A DNA stretch of 64,000 nucleotides, taken from contig CAXYCJ010000006.1 in assembly GCA_964275585.1 (NCBI GenBank), positions 186,001 through 250,000 of the forward strand, given 5' to 3'. Positions 35,484 through 44,333 of the stretch are shown in pieces. A program made the translations under genes and the position numbers. This stretch comes from D2472 sp964275585. Lineage in GTDB: Bacteria; Pseudomonadota; Gammaproteobacteria; Magnimaribacterales; D2472. Below the pieces are notes generated by a model. That model was not told the origin of the DNA. It saw only the letters and a list, made by a program, of their open reading frames with translations, and searched no databases. The number at the start of each line of letters is the position of its first letter. Position 1 is the first letter of the stretch.

Positions 35484-36578
35484 ATGGAAAAAGACCAAGA
35501 GCTGAACTACTTAACAAAATCGCTGCTGCATCATCCAAGCCCATATATTATTTATGAACTAGATGGATCTATTGCTTGGGCGAATATTGCAGCAAACTAT
35601 ATTTTTAATTTATCCAGCTTGGATGAATTATCTGTTGTAAAAATTGACGAGCAAGTAGCAAATAACTTTGGTGATTTAGAATCTATTGCTCTTTATTACG
35701 ATACCCCAATTGAGATTGCATTAAGAAAGATTAACTTTTTTATGCGAACAAGGGTTCACATGATTCCAGTAGATATATCCAACGGAATTATGCTCATAGA
35801 ACTCTTATGTTCTTCCAGGTCAGGGCTTGATGCTTTGCGCAAGACAATTGATTGTATTGAGCATCAACGCATAGAGCTTGCTTATCAAAAGCAAGTTGAT
35901 CTGGAGACCAATGAGGTTACAGGCATAGAAGCTCTTTTAAGGCTTCAAGATGGAGAGGGTGGTTATCTACCTAACGATCAAATAATTCCCCAGATAGAAG
36001 GCGAAAGCTTATTTTCTCTTGTTGTTCTAGAATCCCTGGTGCAGCTAGAAAAATTCTTTGCCATCAAAGAGGAGATAGGATTTAAAGACGCTACTTTGTA
36101 CTTAAATGTTTCTGCTCATACCATCATGCATCCAGATTTTTGTGCAATATTTACAGATTTTGTTGAAAAACATAATCTTGCACCAAATCAATTTGGGCTT
36201 GAGGTAACTGAAACCGCTGAACTTGCCGATATCAAGATTGCATCCAAATCTTTAAATACTCTTAAGAGCAAGGGAATTAAAATTGCTTTAGATGATTTTG
36301 GTGCTGGCTATGCGTCCTTAAAATACATCAGGGATCTTCCTATTGATGTTGTTAAGCTGGATAAAGACTTTACGTTTAACGTATCTGACCCTTCCACAGC
36401 TAGACTGATTAGCTTTGTTTCTGAGGTCTGCAGAGATCTTAAATTAGAGATGATAGGTGAGGGGATTGAGACTGAAGAGGATAAGCAGATGATGTTAGAT
36501 TTAGGTTGTAAAATTGGTCAGGGGTATTTAATGCATAGGCCTGATTTCCTGGATTCATTTAAAGTTAAGGACACATAA
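35484..36578 (+). CDS. EAL-domain cyclic-di-GMP phosphodiesterase with N-terminal sensor
   Basis: This 364-residue protein has an N-terminal PAS-like part (about 10-110) and an EAL domain (about 120-360). Catalytic residues are conserved: Glu149-Ala-Leu in GIEALLRL, LNVSAHT (Asn), LEVTETAEL (Glu), ALDDFGAGYASLKY (Asp-Asp), VVKLDKDF (Lys) and GEGIETEE (Glu), with GQGYLMHRP at the end. It should hydrolyse cyclic-di-GMP to pGpG. It is five bases upstream of a diguanylate cyclase gene with receiver, so synthesis and breakdown are encoded together. Confidence 0.92.
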   Translation: MEKDQELNYLTKSLLHHPSPYIIYELDGSIAWANIAANYIFNLSSLDELSVVKIDEQVANNFGDLESIALYYDTPIEIALRKINFFMRTRVHMIPVDISNGIMLIELLCSSRSGLDALRKTIDCIEHQRIELAYQKQVDLETNEVTGIEALLRLQDGEGGYLPNDQIIPQIEGESLFSLVVLESLVQLEKFFAIKEEIGFKDATLYLNVSAHTIMHPDFCAIFTDFVEKHNLAPNQFGLEVTETAELADIKIASKSLNTLKSKGIKIALDDFGAGYASLKYIRDLPIDVVKLDKDFTFNVSDPSTARLISFVSEVCRDLKLEMIGEGIETEEDKQMMLDLGCKIGQGYLMHRPDFLDSFKVKDT

Positions 36579-36582
36579 GAGC

Positions 36583-38067
36583 ATGGATAAACATACACTC
36601 AAAGAAACTTCTAAGGGCGCAGAAGAGATTGTTTTAACTCAAATTAAACAAGATTTCATTACCCCTGCAAATGCTATTTTTGACTATGTTGATATGGTTG
36701 AGAAAGTTCTTACCGATGCAGAATTAACATCAGAAGATGAGATAGCGCAAATCAAGTCATCCTGTAGTCATCTGATAGAGCAATATGAAGTTGCATTTGT
36801 TCAAAATACTGGGATTAACGCAGAAGCAACAAAGAAGTCACCTGAAGAATATTCTGAGCTTCGTCATAACCTTAGAACGCCACTTAATGCCATTATTGGC
36901 TACAGTGAAATATTGATGGAAGATTACGAGGATGATCTTGAAGAATCTGCATTGGAAGATTTCCAACAAATCATAAATCTAGCAAGAGAGACTGAAAAAG
37001 CTATTGAGAATTTTGTTGATTATATTAGAGGAGAAGAAATCGATTCAAATAATGATACTGTATCGAATCAATTAGAATCTGCTGAATCTTTATTTAAATC
37101 CCTCGGGGATATTGAATATTCGATTACTCTTGATGACGATATCAAAGAATCAGACATTTTGATTGTTGATGACAATATTACAAACTGTGAAGTTCTCCAA
37201 AGACGTTTATCTATGCAAGGCCTTACTTGCAGAACCGCCTATGATGGAAAAACAGCTTTAGAGGAGGTTTTTAAAAAGACACCTGATTTAATTTTGCTAG
37301 ATGTAATTTTGCCAGATATTAATGGTTTAGAGCTTCTTAAGACTTTTAGAAAAGAGCATAATTCTGAGTCGCTTCCCGTCATTATGGTGTCCGCTTTTAA
37401 CGATGTGGATAGTATCTCTAAATGTATCCAATTAGGAGCCCAAGATTACCTACCAAAGCCTATTAATGGAACTATCCTGTTGGCAAAGGTTGTAGCGGCA
37501 TTGGAAAGGAAGTTTTGGAGGGAGCGTGAAAAAGAACTTGTTAATAAGTTACACATTCAAGCTACAACAGACCAGTTAACTGGAATATTTAATCGCCGTG
37601 TGGTGTTTGAGGCTTTGGACGAGGCAATGGACAAAGCCAATGAATCTCAGGAAAGAGAATTTACTACCATCATGTTTGATATAGACTTTTTCAAACAAGT
37701 AAACGACACATATGGTCATGCAGGGGGAGATGCCGTTTTAATTTCATTTGCTCAGCTGTTGGAAACAGAAATAACTTCACCAAATATAGTTGGCAGGATT
37801 GGAGGAGAAGAATTTTTAGCAATTTTGTACTTAAATCAAGATCAAGCTGCTGAATTTTGTAAAAAACTAATAATTAAAATAAATGATAATACTGTTCAAT
37901 TTGACGGTATTGATATTAAAATTACTTCTAGTGGCGGAGTTGCATTCTCAACTGAAACGGCCACATCAGCTGATCTAACGAACAAGGCTGACGAGCGCCT
38001 CTATGAAGCAAAGAAATCTGGTAGGAATAGGTTTAAATTAATGGATAGCGAATTGGTGGGAGACTAA
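36583..38067 (+). CDS. HisKA-REC-GGDEF diguanylate cyclase without kinase domain
   Basis: This 494-residue protein has an unusual order: a HisKA-like dimerisation helix pair (RHNLRTPLNAIIGYSEIL, His95), a receiver domain (SDILIVDDN, phospho-acceptor Asp240 in LLDVILPD, Lys in YLPKP) and a GGDEF domain with GRIGGEEF (407-411). No HATPase domain follows the histidine, so it cannot phosphorylate itself. The inhibitory RxxD site upstream of GGEEF is absent (TSPN in its place), so product inhibition of the usual kind is not expected. It likely receives phosphate from another kinase, such as the hybrid kinase at 38432, and makes cyclic-di-GMP. Confidence 0.9.
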   Translation: MDKHTLKETSKGAEEIVLTQIKQDFITPANAIFDYVDMVEKVLTDAELTSEDEIAQIKSSCSHLIEQYEVAFVQNTGINAEATKKSPEEYSELRHNLRTPLNAIIGYSEILMEDYEDDLEESALEDFQQIINLARETEKAIENFVDYIRGEEIDSNNDTVSNQLESAESLFKSLGDIEYSITLDDDIKESDILIVDDNITNCEVLQRRLSMQGLTCRTAYDGKTALEEVFKKTPDLILLDVILPDINGLELLKTFRKEHNSESLPVIMVSAFNDVDSISKCIQLGAQDYLPKPINGTILLAKVVAALERKFWREREKELVNKLHIQATTDQLTGIFNRRVVFEALDEAMDKANESQEREFTTIMFDIDFFKQVNDTYGHAGGDAVLISFAQLLETEITSPNIVGRIGGEEFLAILYLNQDQAAEFCKKLIIKINDNTVQFDGIDIKITSSGGVAFSTETATSADLTNKADERLYEAKKSGRNRFKLMDSELVGD

Positions 38068-38069
38068 TC

Positions 38070-38435
38070 ATGGCAAAAATACTTTATGTTGAAGACAACG
38101 AGATGAATCGAGACATGCTTTCTCGTCGATTAACTAGAAGGGGTTATGACATTATTATGGCGGTTGATGGCCAAGCTGGCTTAGATATGATGAGAAAGGA
38201 TTCACCTGATATCGTTTTAATGGACATGGGTTTACCTGTTCTAGATGGATGGGAGGCTACGATACAAGCTAAGGCAGATAATTCTATTAGTTCTATTCCT
38301 ATTATCGCATTAACTGCTCATGCATTAGAGTCGGATAAACAGAAAGCACTCGAGTGTGGGGCTGACGATTTTGATACAAAACCAGTTGATTTTAAAAGAT
38401 TATTAGAAAAGATTGAAGCTCTTCTTAACCCTTAG
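38070..38435 (+). CDS. Single-domain response regulator (DivK/CheY-like)
   Basis: This 121-residue protein consists of one receiver domain: KILYVEDNEMNRDML with the acidic pair, phospho-acceptor Asp in VLMDMGLPVLDGWEA, Thr in IIALTAHAL and Lys in DDFDTKPVDFKRL. There is no output domain. It begins two bases after the diguanylate cyclase gene and probably shuttles phosphate or binds a partner in the same relay. Its 3' end overlaps by four bases the convergent hybrid kinase gene. Confidence 0.92.
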   Translation: MAKILYVEDNEMNRDMLSRRLTRRGYDIIMAVDGQAGLDMMRKDSPDIVLMDMGLPVLDGWEATIQAKADNSISSIPIIALTAHALESDKQKALECGADDFDTKPVDFKRLLEKIEALLNP

Positions 38436-41407
38436 CTTTTAATAATGCCTTGTATCATCTTGGATAGATTATCCATTGACACATCATCCTTTTTGACCAG
38501 CCCAATAACTCTTTCCTTTAAAAGATCTTCTTGAACATCTGTTAAATCTTTGCCAGAGAAAACTAGTACCGGCGCTCTTTTGTTCTCAGGCACATCTTTA
38601 ATGTAGTTGTCCAGAAACTCAAATCCATCCATGCGAGGCATCTCCAGATCAAGAATAATTAGCGCAGGTTCATCTTTTGTTCTTTCGAGGCCCTCTTTTC
38701 CATCCCTTGCATCAATTGGTCGATAACCAGAATCCTTGAGAAGTCGTGATAGTAGTTCTCTTACATCTTTATCATCATCAATTACAAGAACCTTTTGGTT
38801 TTTGGTTCCACCACCAAGAAGCCTTTGTATAGTATTAATAAAATGTGTTCGATCAATTGGCTTTGTTAGGTAGTCATTCGCTCCAAGAGATGCAGCAAGA
38901 TTTGATTGATTTAACTGGCTGATCATGATGACTGGAATATCTTTAAGTTCCTTGTCTGTTTTACATTCTTTAAGCAAAGACCATCCATCTCTTCCAGGCA
39001 TTAAAACATCTAACAGAATTAACTTAGGCTTAACTTCGCGGATTAATTCCATGCCTTTCTCGCTGTTTGTCGCACCAATAAGCGTTAGATTAAGTTTTGA
39101 TATAGTTCTCTTGATTAGGTCATGCATTGCTACATCATCATCGACGAGTACAACAAGATTATCATTAGAATCTAAATTAATGACGTTGCTATCAACATCA
39201 TCCTCATTGTATTCAGGGCACTCACGTGGTACTGAAAGGGTAAAGACTGAGCCAACACCTTCCTCACTTGTTACAACAACATTACCGCCCATCATTTCAG
39301 CAAACTTTTTAGAGATAGGAAGACCTAGGCCTGTTCCACCATAATTTGCGGATGTTGAGCGTTCAGCTTGAGTGTATTCCTCGAACACTTTTGCCACTCC
39401 CTCTGCGCTCATTCCTGCGCCTGTGTCAATTACAAGAAAATCAATAAATTCTACATCACCTTCCATGCGAGATTTAGCTTCTAGCGTGATAGTTCCATTT
39501 TTAGTAAATTTAAATCCATTACTCAAAAAATTTGTGAGACATTGCCTAAGTTTAGTTTCGTCTTGGGACATAGATCCCATTGCACCATCAAGATTAATAA
39601 TAAACCCATTATCATTTTTAGCTGCAAGGGGTTCAGACACATCTTTAATAGTTTGAATCATGTTCTCAATCTCAAAGCTAGTAATAAATAATTCCATTTT
39701 TCCAGCTTCAATTTTAGATAGATCTAAAATATTATTAATGAGTGATAGAAGGTGGGATCCTGAAGATGTAATTTTTTTTAAATCAGGTAATAGATCATCA
39801 TACCCAAGATCTTCACAATCCTCATAGAGCATCTCTCCATATCCTAAAATTGCATTTAAAGGAGTTCTAAGTTCATGGCTCATATTCGCAAAGAACTTAG
39901 TTTTCTGATCACTCGCATCTCTAGCTTCATCTCTTGCAGTTTCCATTTCACCAGTTCTTGCATCAATAAGACCATTCACCTCATCAGACATTCTAGAAAA
40001 TGCTACTAGCATTAATTCAACAGATGCTTCTTCGCTAGATTTTCTGTCTGCATTATCTGCAAGGTCTTTCATTTTTTTAATATCATTTAGAATTAATGTT
40101 CTTGCACTACCATCTAACTGATCAGCTAAGGCTGACATTTTTTCGATAATTACTTCATCTCTTTCATGGCGACGTTTTGCTTGATCTTCGCGAATTGATT
40201 CCATTTCAACCAAATGAGATTTATAGCTTTTTAAAGCGGTTGAGAGCTGTCCTACTTCATCAGTTTCAGATGCTAGCATGCCCTTTCGAAGTGGCATTTC
40301 TTGCGAGTGATCACCTTTTGTCAAACCCTCTAATACTTCAATAGCTTTAGTAATGCCGCCAAAAGTCCTTGTAGTAATATAAGCAATCAATGAAATAATA
40401 AAAATTACAAAAGAAATAGCCGCAATGTACGTAAGGTTCAAGACATTGGTGGCTCTTAGAATGTTTTCCCTTTCATCTTTAAATACATATAACTGAGCCT
40501 CATCAGCAGATAAATATGAGCTTAAAGGTAGGAGGGTAATCGAAGCTCCAAGTTCAGTATCTTTTGTTGAATACCTTGATCCATTTAATTTCTTAAATAA
40601 ACCAGCCTTAAGCGTTAATTTATCGAAATTCTCACTAAAAAAGTCTTCTTCGGCATCTCCAAATTGAGTGTAATAATCATTTAATGAAATCAAACCGAAT
40701 TCAGCTTTGATAGCTGTTCTTACCTCAAATTCATCTTCAAAAATCTCAAGACCTTTTCTAATATCGACTCCCATGGCTACAACTGCAAGAGTTTCTCCAT
40801 CAATATTAATTGGAAAGCTCAAGGCTTGATTGAGCGTGGATGATTCATCTCCTTCCTTATCTCTGATCTTTACAATAGATTGTCTTGGCCTTGAGGAAGA
40901 ATCCTCAAGAAAGGAATCTAAATTACTAACAAAGTCTGGTATAGCATCAGGAGAGCAGGGATTAATACCAAGAAGATCATAGGCACTTTCACAGTATATT
41001 CTTGACCCAGTAGCATTATAAACCATTACGTAACTTAAATTTCCGTAATCGAACTCTTCTTCAAAAATTATATCAAGTAAGTATTGGACCTCTCCTCTTT
41101 TATCTGAGCTAATGGTATCCAGTATTGGATTTGTAAAAGTGTTACTTGAATCCACTTCATCGATTAAAATTTCTGAGTCAGGTTCCCAGTAAAATGCATT
41201 CCCGCCAGTGACTGGAAGCCAATTAGACATTACATCAAAAGATTTGTTATATGTCTGATACCAGGCTGATTCGTAGAGAGTTAAAAGAGACTCATTAGAC
41301 GAATCTTCCTGAATATTTTCTCGATAATCAAAAGAGAATACAAAAATAGCTGCAACGAGGACATTGCCAAGCACTCCAAATAGAAGTAACTGGAGTCTTA
41401 TAGGCAT
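38432..41407 (-). CDS. Hybrid sensor histidine kinase with two receiver domains
   Basis: This 991-residue membrane kinase has TM1 (about 8-26), a periplasmic sensor region of about 300 residues, TM2 (about 327-346), a HAMP-like linker, a coiled coil, a HisKA box FFANMSHELRTPLNAILGYG with phospho-His511, an HATPase domain (NFLSNGFKFT, DTGAGMS, GGTGLGLPIS), and two receiver domains, the first with LLDVLMPGRDGW and the second with ILDLEMPRMDGF. It is encoded tail-to-tail with the cyclic-di-GMP genes and is the obvious candidate kinase for their receivers. The periplasmic ligand is unknown. Confidence 0.92.
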   Translation of the reverse strand: MPIRLQLLLFGVLGNVLVAAIFVFSFDYRENIQEDSSNESLLTLYESAWYQTYNKSFDVMSNWLPVTGGNAFYWEPDSEILIDEVDSSNTFTNPILDTISSDKRGEVQYLLDIIFEEEFDYGNLSYVMVYNATGSRIYCESAYDLLGINPCSPDAIPDFVSNLDSFLEDSSSRPRQSIVKIRDKEGDESSTLNQALSFPINIDGETLAVVAMGVDIRKGLEIFEDEFEVRTAIKAEFGLISLNDYYTQFGDAEEDFFSENFDKLTLKAGLFKKLNGSRYSTKDTELGASITLLPLSSYLSADEAQLYVFKDERENILRATNVLNLTYIAAISFVIFIISLIAYITTRTFGGITKAIEVLEGLTKGDHSQEMPLRKGMLASETDEVGQLSTALKSYKSHLVEMESIREDQAKRRHERDEVIIEKMSALADQLDGSARTLILNDIKKMKDLADNADRKSSEEASVELMLVAFSRMSDEVNGLIDARTGEMETARDEARDASDQKTKFFANMSHELRTPLNAILGYGEMLYEDCEDLGYDDLLPDLKKITSSGSHLLSLINNILDLSKIEAGKMELFITSFEIENMIQTIKDVSEPLAAKNDNGFIINLDGAMGSMSQDETKLRQCLTNFLSNGFKFTKNGTITLEAKSRMEGDVEFIDFLVIDTGAGMSAEGVAKVFEEYTQAERSTSANYGGTGLGLPISKKFAEMMGGNVVVTSEEGVGSVFTLSVPRECPEYNEDDVDSNVINLDSNDNLVVLVDDDVAMHDLIKRTISKLNLTLIGATNSEKGMELIREVKPKLILLDVLMPGRDGWSLLKECKTDKELKDIPVIMISQLNQSNLAASLGANDYLTKPIDRTHFINTIQRLLGGGTKNQKVLVIDDDKDVRELLSRLLKDSGYRPIDARDGKEGLERTKDEPALIILDLEMPRMDGFEFLDNYIKDVPENKRAPVLVFSGKDLTDVQEDLLKERVIGLVKKDDVSMDNLSKMIQGIIKS

Positions 41408-41438
41408 TAGTAACCTGAGGGTATGTAAAAGTAGTGAG

Positions 41439-41813
41439 TTAGTCTGCTAGATTAAAAATTATAACAATTTGAACATTATTAACTTTAACGGATGTTCCAT
41501 TAAAGGTTGGTGGTTGGTATAAAATTTTTCTTACAGCTTTAATTGCCGCTCTATCAAAAGTACTAGCTGGATTGCTTTCAAGCACATATGGATCCAATAC
41601 AGATCCGTCTGTGTCTACATCAAATTCTACCTTTACCGAACCTTCCAAGCCCATTCTGATTGCTCGACGTGGATATACGGGGGCTGGATTCGAGATTCGC
41701 GTGACTTCAATCTCAGTTCCGTCCTCTCCAATAAAACCTTTATCAGCAGCAAATGCAGGAAGAGAAAGCAAAAGCGCACAAAAGACAAATAAAAGAGAGT
41801 TAAATTTTTTCAT
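41439..41813 (-). CDS. Periplasmic TonB C-terminal-domain protein
   Basis: This 124-residue protein has a signal peptide (cleavage after FAA, about residue 22) followed directly by a TonB C-terminal fold: PAPVYPRRAIRMGLEGSVKV, a D-x-D-G-x-V turn and FDRAAIKAVRKILYQPP. The usual membrane anchor and proline-rich spacer of TonB are missing, so it cannot transmit energy from ExbBD in the normal way. Such short forms may be periplasmic adaptors. It is divergent from the CBS-domain gene and just upstream (same strand) of the hybrid kinase gene. Confidence 0.82.
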   Translation of the reverse strand: MKKFNSLLFVFCALLLSLPAFAADKGFIGEDGTEIEVTRISNPAPVYPRRAIRMGLEGSVKVEFDVDTDGSVLDPYVLESNPASTFDRAAIKAVRKILYQPPTFNGTSVKVNNVQIVIIFNLAD

Positions 41814-41896
41814 AATAAGTATGGTTATGTATTAGTTAAGCCTATGTATAATAACTACCCAAAGGCCAATCCCATTATAATAGCAAAAATACACCT

Positions 41897-42298
41897 ATGA
41901 AAAAAGTCAAAGATCACTTAAACGAGCAAAGATATTGGGATATATTCACTGTATCAGAGGATTCGGACCTCTTTGCGGCATCGAAATTAATGCAAAAGAA
42001 CAAAATTGGTGCTCTTATGATTGCTAAAGCAGGCTCATCAGACCATCTATGCAAGTCTTCCGTTGTGGGTATTTTGACAGAAAGAGATATAGTTTATGCG
42101 CTATCCGGGGGTGCTGATTCTCTCCATACAAAGACTGTAAAAAATGTTATGACTAGAAAATTAATTTTTACATGCCCGGAAACTTCAAATTCTGAAGCAA
42201 AAAAACTAATGATTGAAAATCAAATTAGACATCTACCTGTATTTTCCGATGAACATTTGGTTGGAATAATTTCAATGAGAGACGTGTTTAACGTTTAA
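41897..42298 (+). CDS. CBS-domain pair protein
   Basis: This 133-residue protein is a tandem pair of CBS motifs: SDLFAASKLMQKNKIGALMI with VVGILTERDIVYALSG, and SNSEAKKLMIENQIRHLPVF with LVGIISMRDVFNV. Stand-alone CBS pairs bind adenosine nucleotides and act as energy-state sensors or regulators. The partner is unknown. A TATAAT at 41876-41881 would start transcription about nine bases before the ATG. It is separated by five bases from the transporter gene downstream. Confidence 0.9.
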   Translation: MKKVKDHLNEQRYWDIFTVSEDSDLFAASKLMQKNKIGALMIAKAGSSDHLCKSSVVGILTERDIVYALSGGADSLHTKTVKNVMTRKLIFTCPETSNSEAKKLMIENQIRHLPVFSDEHLVGIISMRDVFNV

Positions 42299-42303
42299 CT
42301 CTT

Positions 42304-43653
42304 TTGAAAAATAAACTTTTTCAGCGACTGTCTTTTGCAGCGTTAAATTTCCCAACATCTGCAGCTGGGATGCCAATATGGATTTTTATACTGCCTTTCT
42401 ATGCCGGCGATTTAGGGCTGGGGTTATCCGTTGTTGGAATTTTATTCTTTTTAGGAAGGCTTACCGATATAGCTACCGATCCATTTATGGGAGTGCTTAT
42501 TGATAGGTTTCCATCTAAGTGGGGCAAACATAAGCATTGGATTTTTATCTCTGCACCAATTTTTATGGTTGCAACTTATTTAATTTTTTTACCTCCAACC
42601 TCTAACCCATCTAGTCTTTATTTTTTTCTTTCATTATTTTTGGTTTACTTGAGTTTTACCTTGAGTTCAATTACTCAGCTTTCGTGGTCAACTTTTCTAG
42701 CACCAAACTACGATGATAGAACAAGGTTATTGACTCTTCGAGAATTAATGTCCTTACTTGGAATGTTTTGTGTAATAGCAATTCCCGCAATTGTAGAGTT
42801 ATACGACACTTCCTTAACAGCTAAAGTATCTGCAATTGGAGTATTTGTTTTAATTTCAATACCCATAATAACTCTGAATGGGCTGTATCAAGTTCCGGAT
42901 GCAAAATCAGAAAAAGTAATATCTAAAATTGAGAATCCATTAAAAACCTTTAAAAGTTTATTTGCTAATACCATGCTCAACAAAATTGTTTTGGCGGCAG
43001 CATTGATTGCCTTTTGCATGTCTCTAAATGGTGCTTTGTATTTGATATGGATGGATGTTGTCATGGAGTTACCTGAATATTCCTCAAGACTTATGTTGAT
43101 GTATTACCTAGTTAGTGTCTTTGGATTGGGTGTGTGGAGATACCTGAGCATTAAAACTTCAAAGCATTTTGCTGCAGGCATATCTTGCTTATATGCAATT
43201 ATTGTTTTGCTAATTGGGTTTGTAGGATTTTTTATTGTGCGGGACCTTGATTCAGGCATTAAATTAATTGCTGTTGGATCTTTTATTGTTCTATATGGCT
43301 TTTCATTCTCTGGGCCAATGCCCTTAATCAATGCCATTATTGCTGATATCTCAGATAAGCTCTCTCTTGATCATGATGAAAATATATCTGGAACTGTTTT
43401 TTCTTATCTCACAACTATTACCAAGGTTGGATTTGGTCTTGCTGCTGTAATCCCTTATTTAGTTTTAGAGCTAATGTGGGGATTTGATATAAGCCTTGGG
43501 GTTGATAATACAGAGTCATCCAAAATGGCTGTTTTTTATATTTATACTTTTGTCCCGATTATTTGCTACTGCATAGCTTCATATATGCTTTTAAGTCATT
43601 CACTTGGGAGAGAAGAGCATGAGAAAATTAAATCTGTAATGGAGGGCTCCTAA
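42304..43653 (+). CDS. GPH/MFS-family cation symporter
   Basis: This 449-residue protein has about 12 membrane helices of the glycoside-pentoside-hexuronide (MelB-like) branch. Landmarks are the cytoplasmic LGRLTDIATDPFMGVLIDRF loop with the conserved Asp pair, followed by KWGKHKHWIFIS. It imports a solute with sodium or protons; the substrate is unknown. The start is TTG at 42304, five bases after the CBS gene; I see no better start in frame. The rubredoxin start codon overlaps its stop (TAATG at 43651-43655). Confidence 0.88.
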   Translation: MKNKLFQRLSFAALNFPTSAAGMPIWIFILPFYAGDLGLGLSVVGILFFLGRLTDIATDPFMGVLIDRFPSKWGKHKHWIFISAPIFMVATYLIFLPPTSNPSSLYFFLSLFLVYLSFTLSSITQLSWSTFLAPNYDDRTRLLTLRELMSLLGMFCVIAIPAIVELYDTSLTAKVSAIGVFVLISIPIITLNGLYQVPDAKSEKVISKIENPLKTFKSLFANTMLNKIVLAAALIAFCMSLNGALYLIWMDVVMELPEYSSRLMLMYYLVSVFGLGVWRYLSIKTSKHFAAGISCLYAIIVLLIGFVGFFIVRDLDSGIKLIAVGSFIVLYGFSFSGPMPLINAIIADISDKLSLDHDENISGTVFSYLTTITKVGFGLAAVIPYLVLELMWGFDISLGVDNTESSKMAVFYIYTFVPIICYCIASYMLLSHSLGREEHEKIKSVMEGS

Positions 43654-43823
43654 TGGAATTTCAAAAATACGAATGTGTGATATGTGGCTATATTTACAAC
43701 GAGGAGTTTGGTGATCCAGATGACGGTATCCCAGCTGGCACTCGTTGGGATGATATTCCCGATGAGTGGGTTTGCCCTGAATGTGGAGTGAGCAAATTTG
43801 ATTTCGAATTAATTGAAAGCTAA
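43653..43823 (+). CDS. Rubredoxin
   Basis: This 56-residue protein is a typical rubredoxin. It has two iron-binding C-x-x-C-G knuckles, ECVICGYIYNEEFGD and WVCPECGVSKFDFEL, with the acidic PDDGIPAGTRWDDIPDEW segment between. The iron is held by four cysteines and carries one electron, often to alkane hydroxylases or P450-like oxygenases. The ATG at 43653 shares one base with the stop codon of the transporter gene, so translation is coupled. It may supply electrons to one of the oxygenases of this region (P450 at 16453, Rieske oxygenase at 44330); that link is inference. Confidence 0.95.
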   Translation: MEFQKYECVICGYIYNEEFGDPDDGIPAGTRWDDIPDEWVCPECGVSKFDFELIES

Positions 43824-43853
43824 GTATTATTTACTATTATCCCTTCTAATTAT

Positions 43854-44333
43854 ATGAAGAAAATTTTTAAGCTCAGCTTTTTGTTCCTTTTTATATCAAC
43901 CTTGAGCTCATCAGACAGCGATTTGAGTGACCTTTATCCTGTTGGTGATATATCAATCAAAAGCTTATTTGAAATTCATGAAGGCTTTGAAACAAATTAT
44001 TGGAAATATGAAACTAATAATTTATTCGATCCTTTATTATTTAAAGATATTGAAATCTATGTTTTCTTTGCTACTTGGTGCCATGACAGCAAAAGAGAGG
44101 TTCCTCGCCTTCTTCGCCTTCTAAATAAACTAGATGTCCCAGAGAATCATATTCATCTAATTGGACTTAACTTTATGAAGAATGATCTTCAGAATAGAGG
44201 ACAGGACTTTAAGGTTAAAAAAACACCAACTTTTATCTTATTAAGAAATAATAAGGAGATAGGAAGAATAGTTGAAAAGCCAGATATAAGTCTTGAAACC
44301 GATCTCCTGAAAATTCTTAGTTCAGTAAATTAG
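43854..44333 (+). CDS. Secreted thioredoxin-like protein with a C-x-x-S active site
   Basis: This 159-residue protein has a signal-like N-terminus (about 1-20) and a thioredoxin fold: YVFFATWCHDSKREVPRLLR with Cys76 and Ser79 in place of the second cysteine, and cis-proline motif VKKTPTFILL. The single-cysteine site suggests a monothiol isomerase, a chaperone or a glutathione-linked function rather than ordinary disulfide reduction. Its end overlaps by four bases the convergent Rieske oxygenase gene. It begins 30 bases after rubredoxin. Confidence 0.82.
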   Translation: MKKIFKLSFLFLFISTLSSSDSDLSDLYPVGDISIKSLFEIHEGFETNYWKYETNNLFDPLLFKDIEIYVFFATWCHDSKREVPRLLRLLNKLDVPENHIHLIGLNFMKNDLQNRGQDFKVKKTPTFILLRNNKEIGRIVEKPDISLETDLLKILSSVN

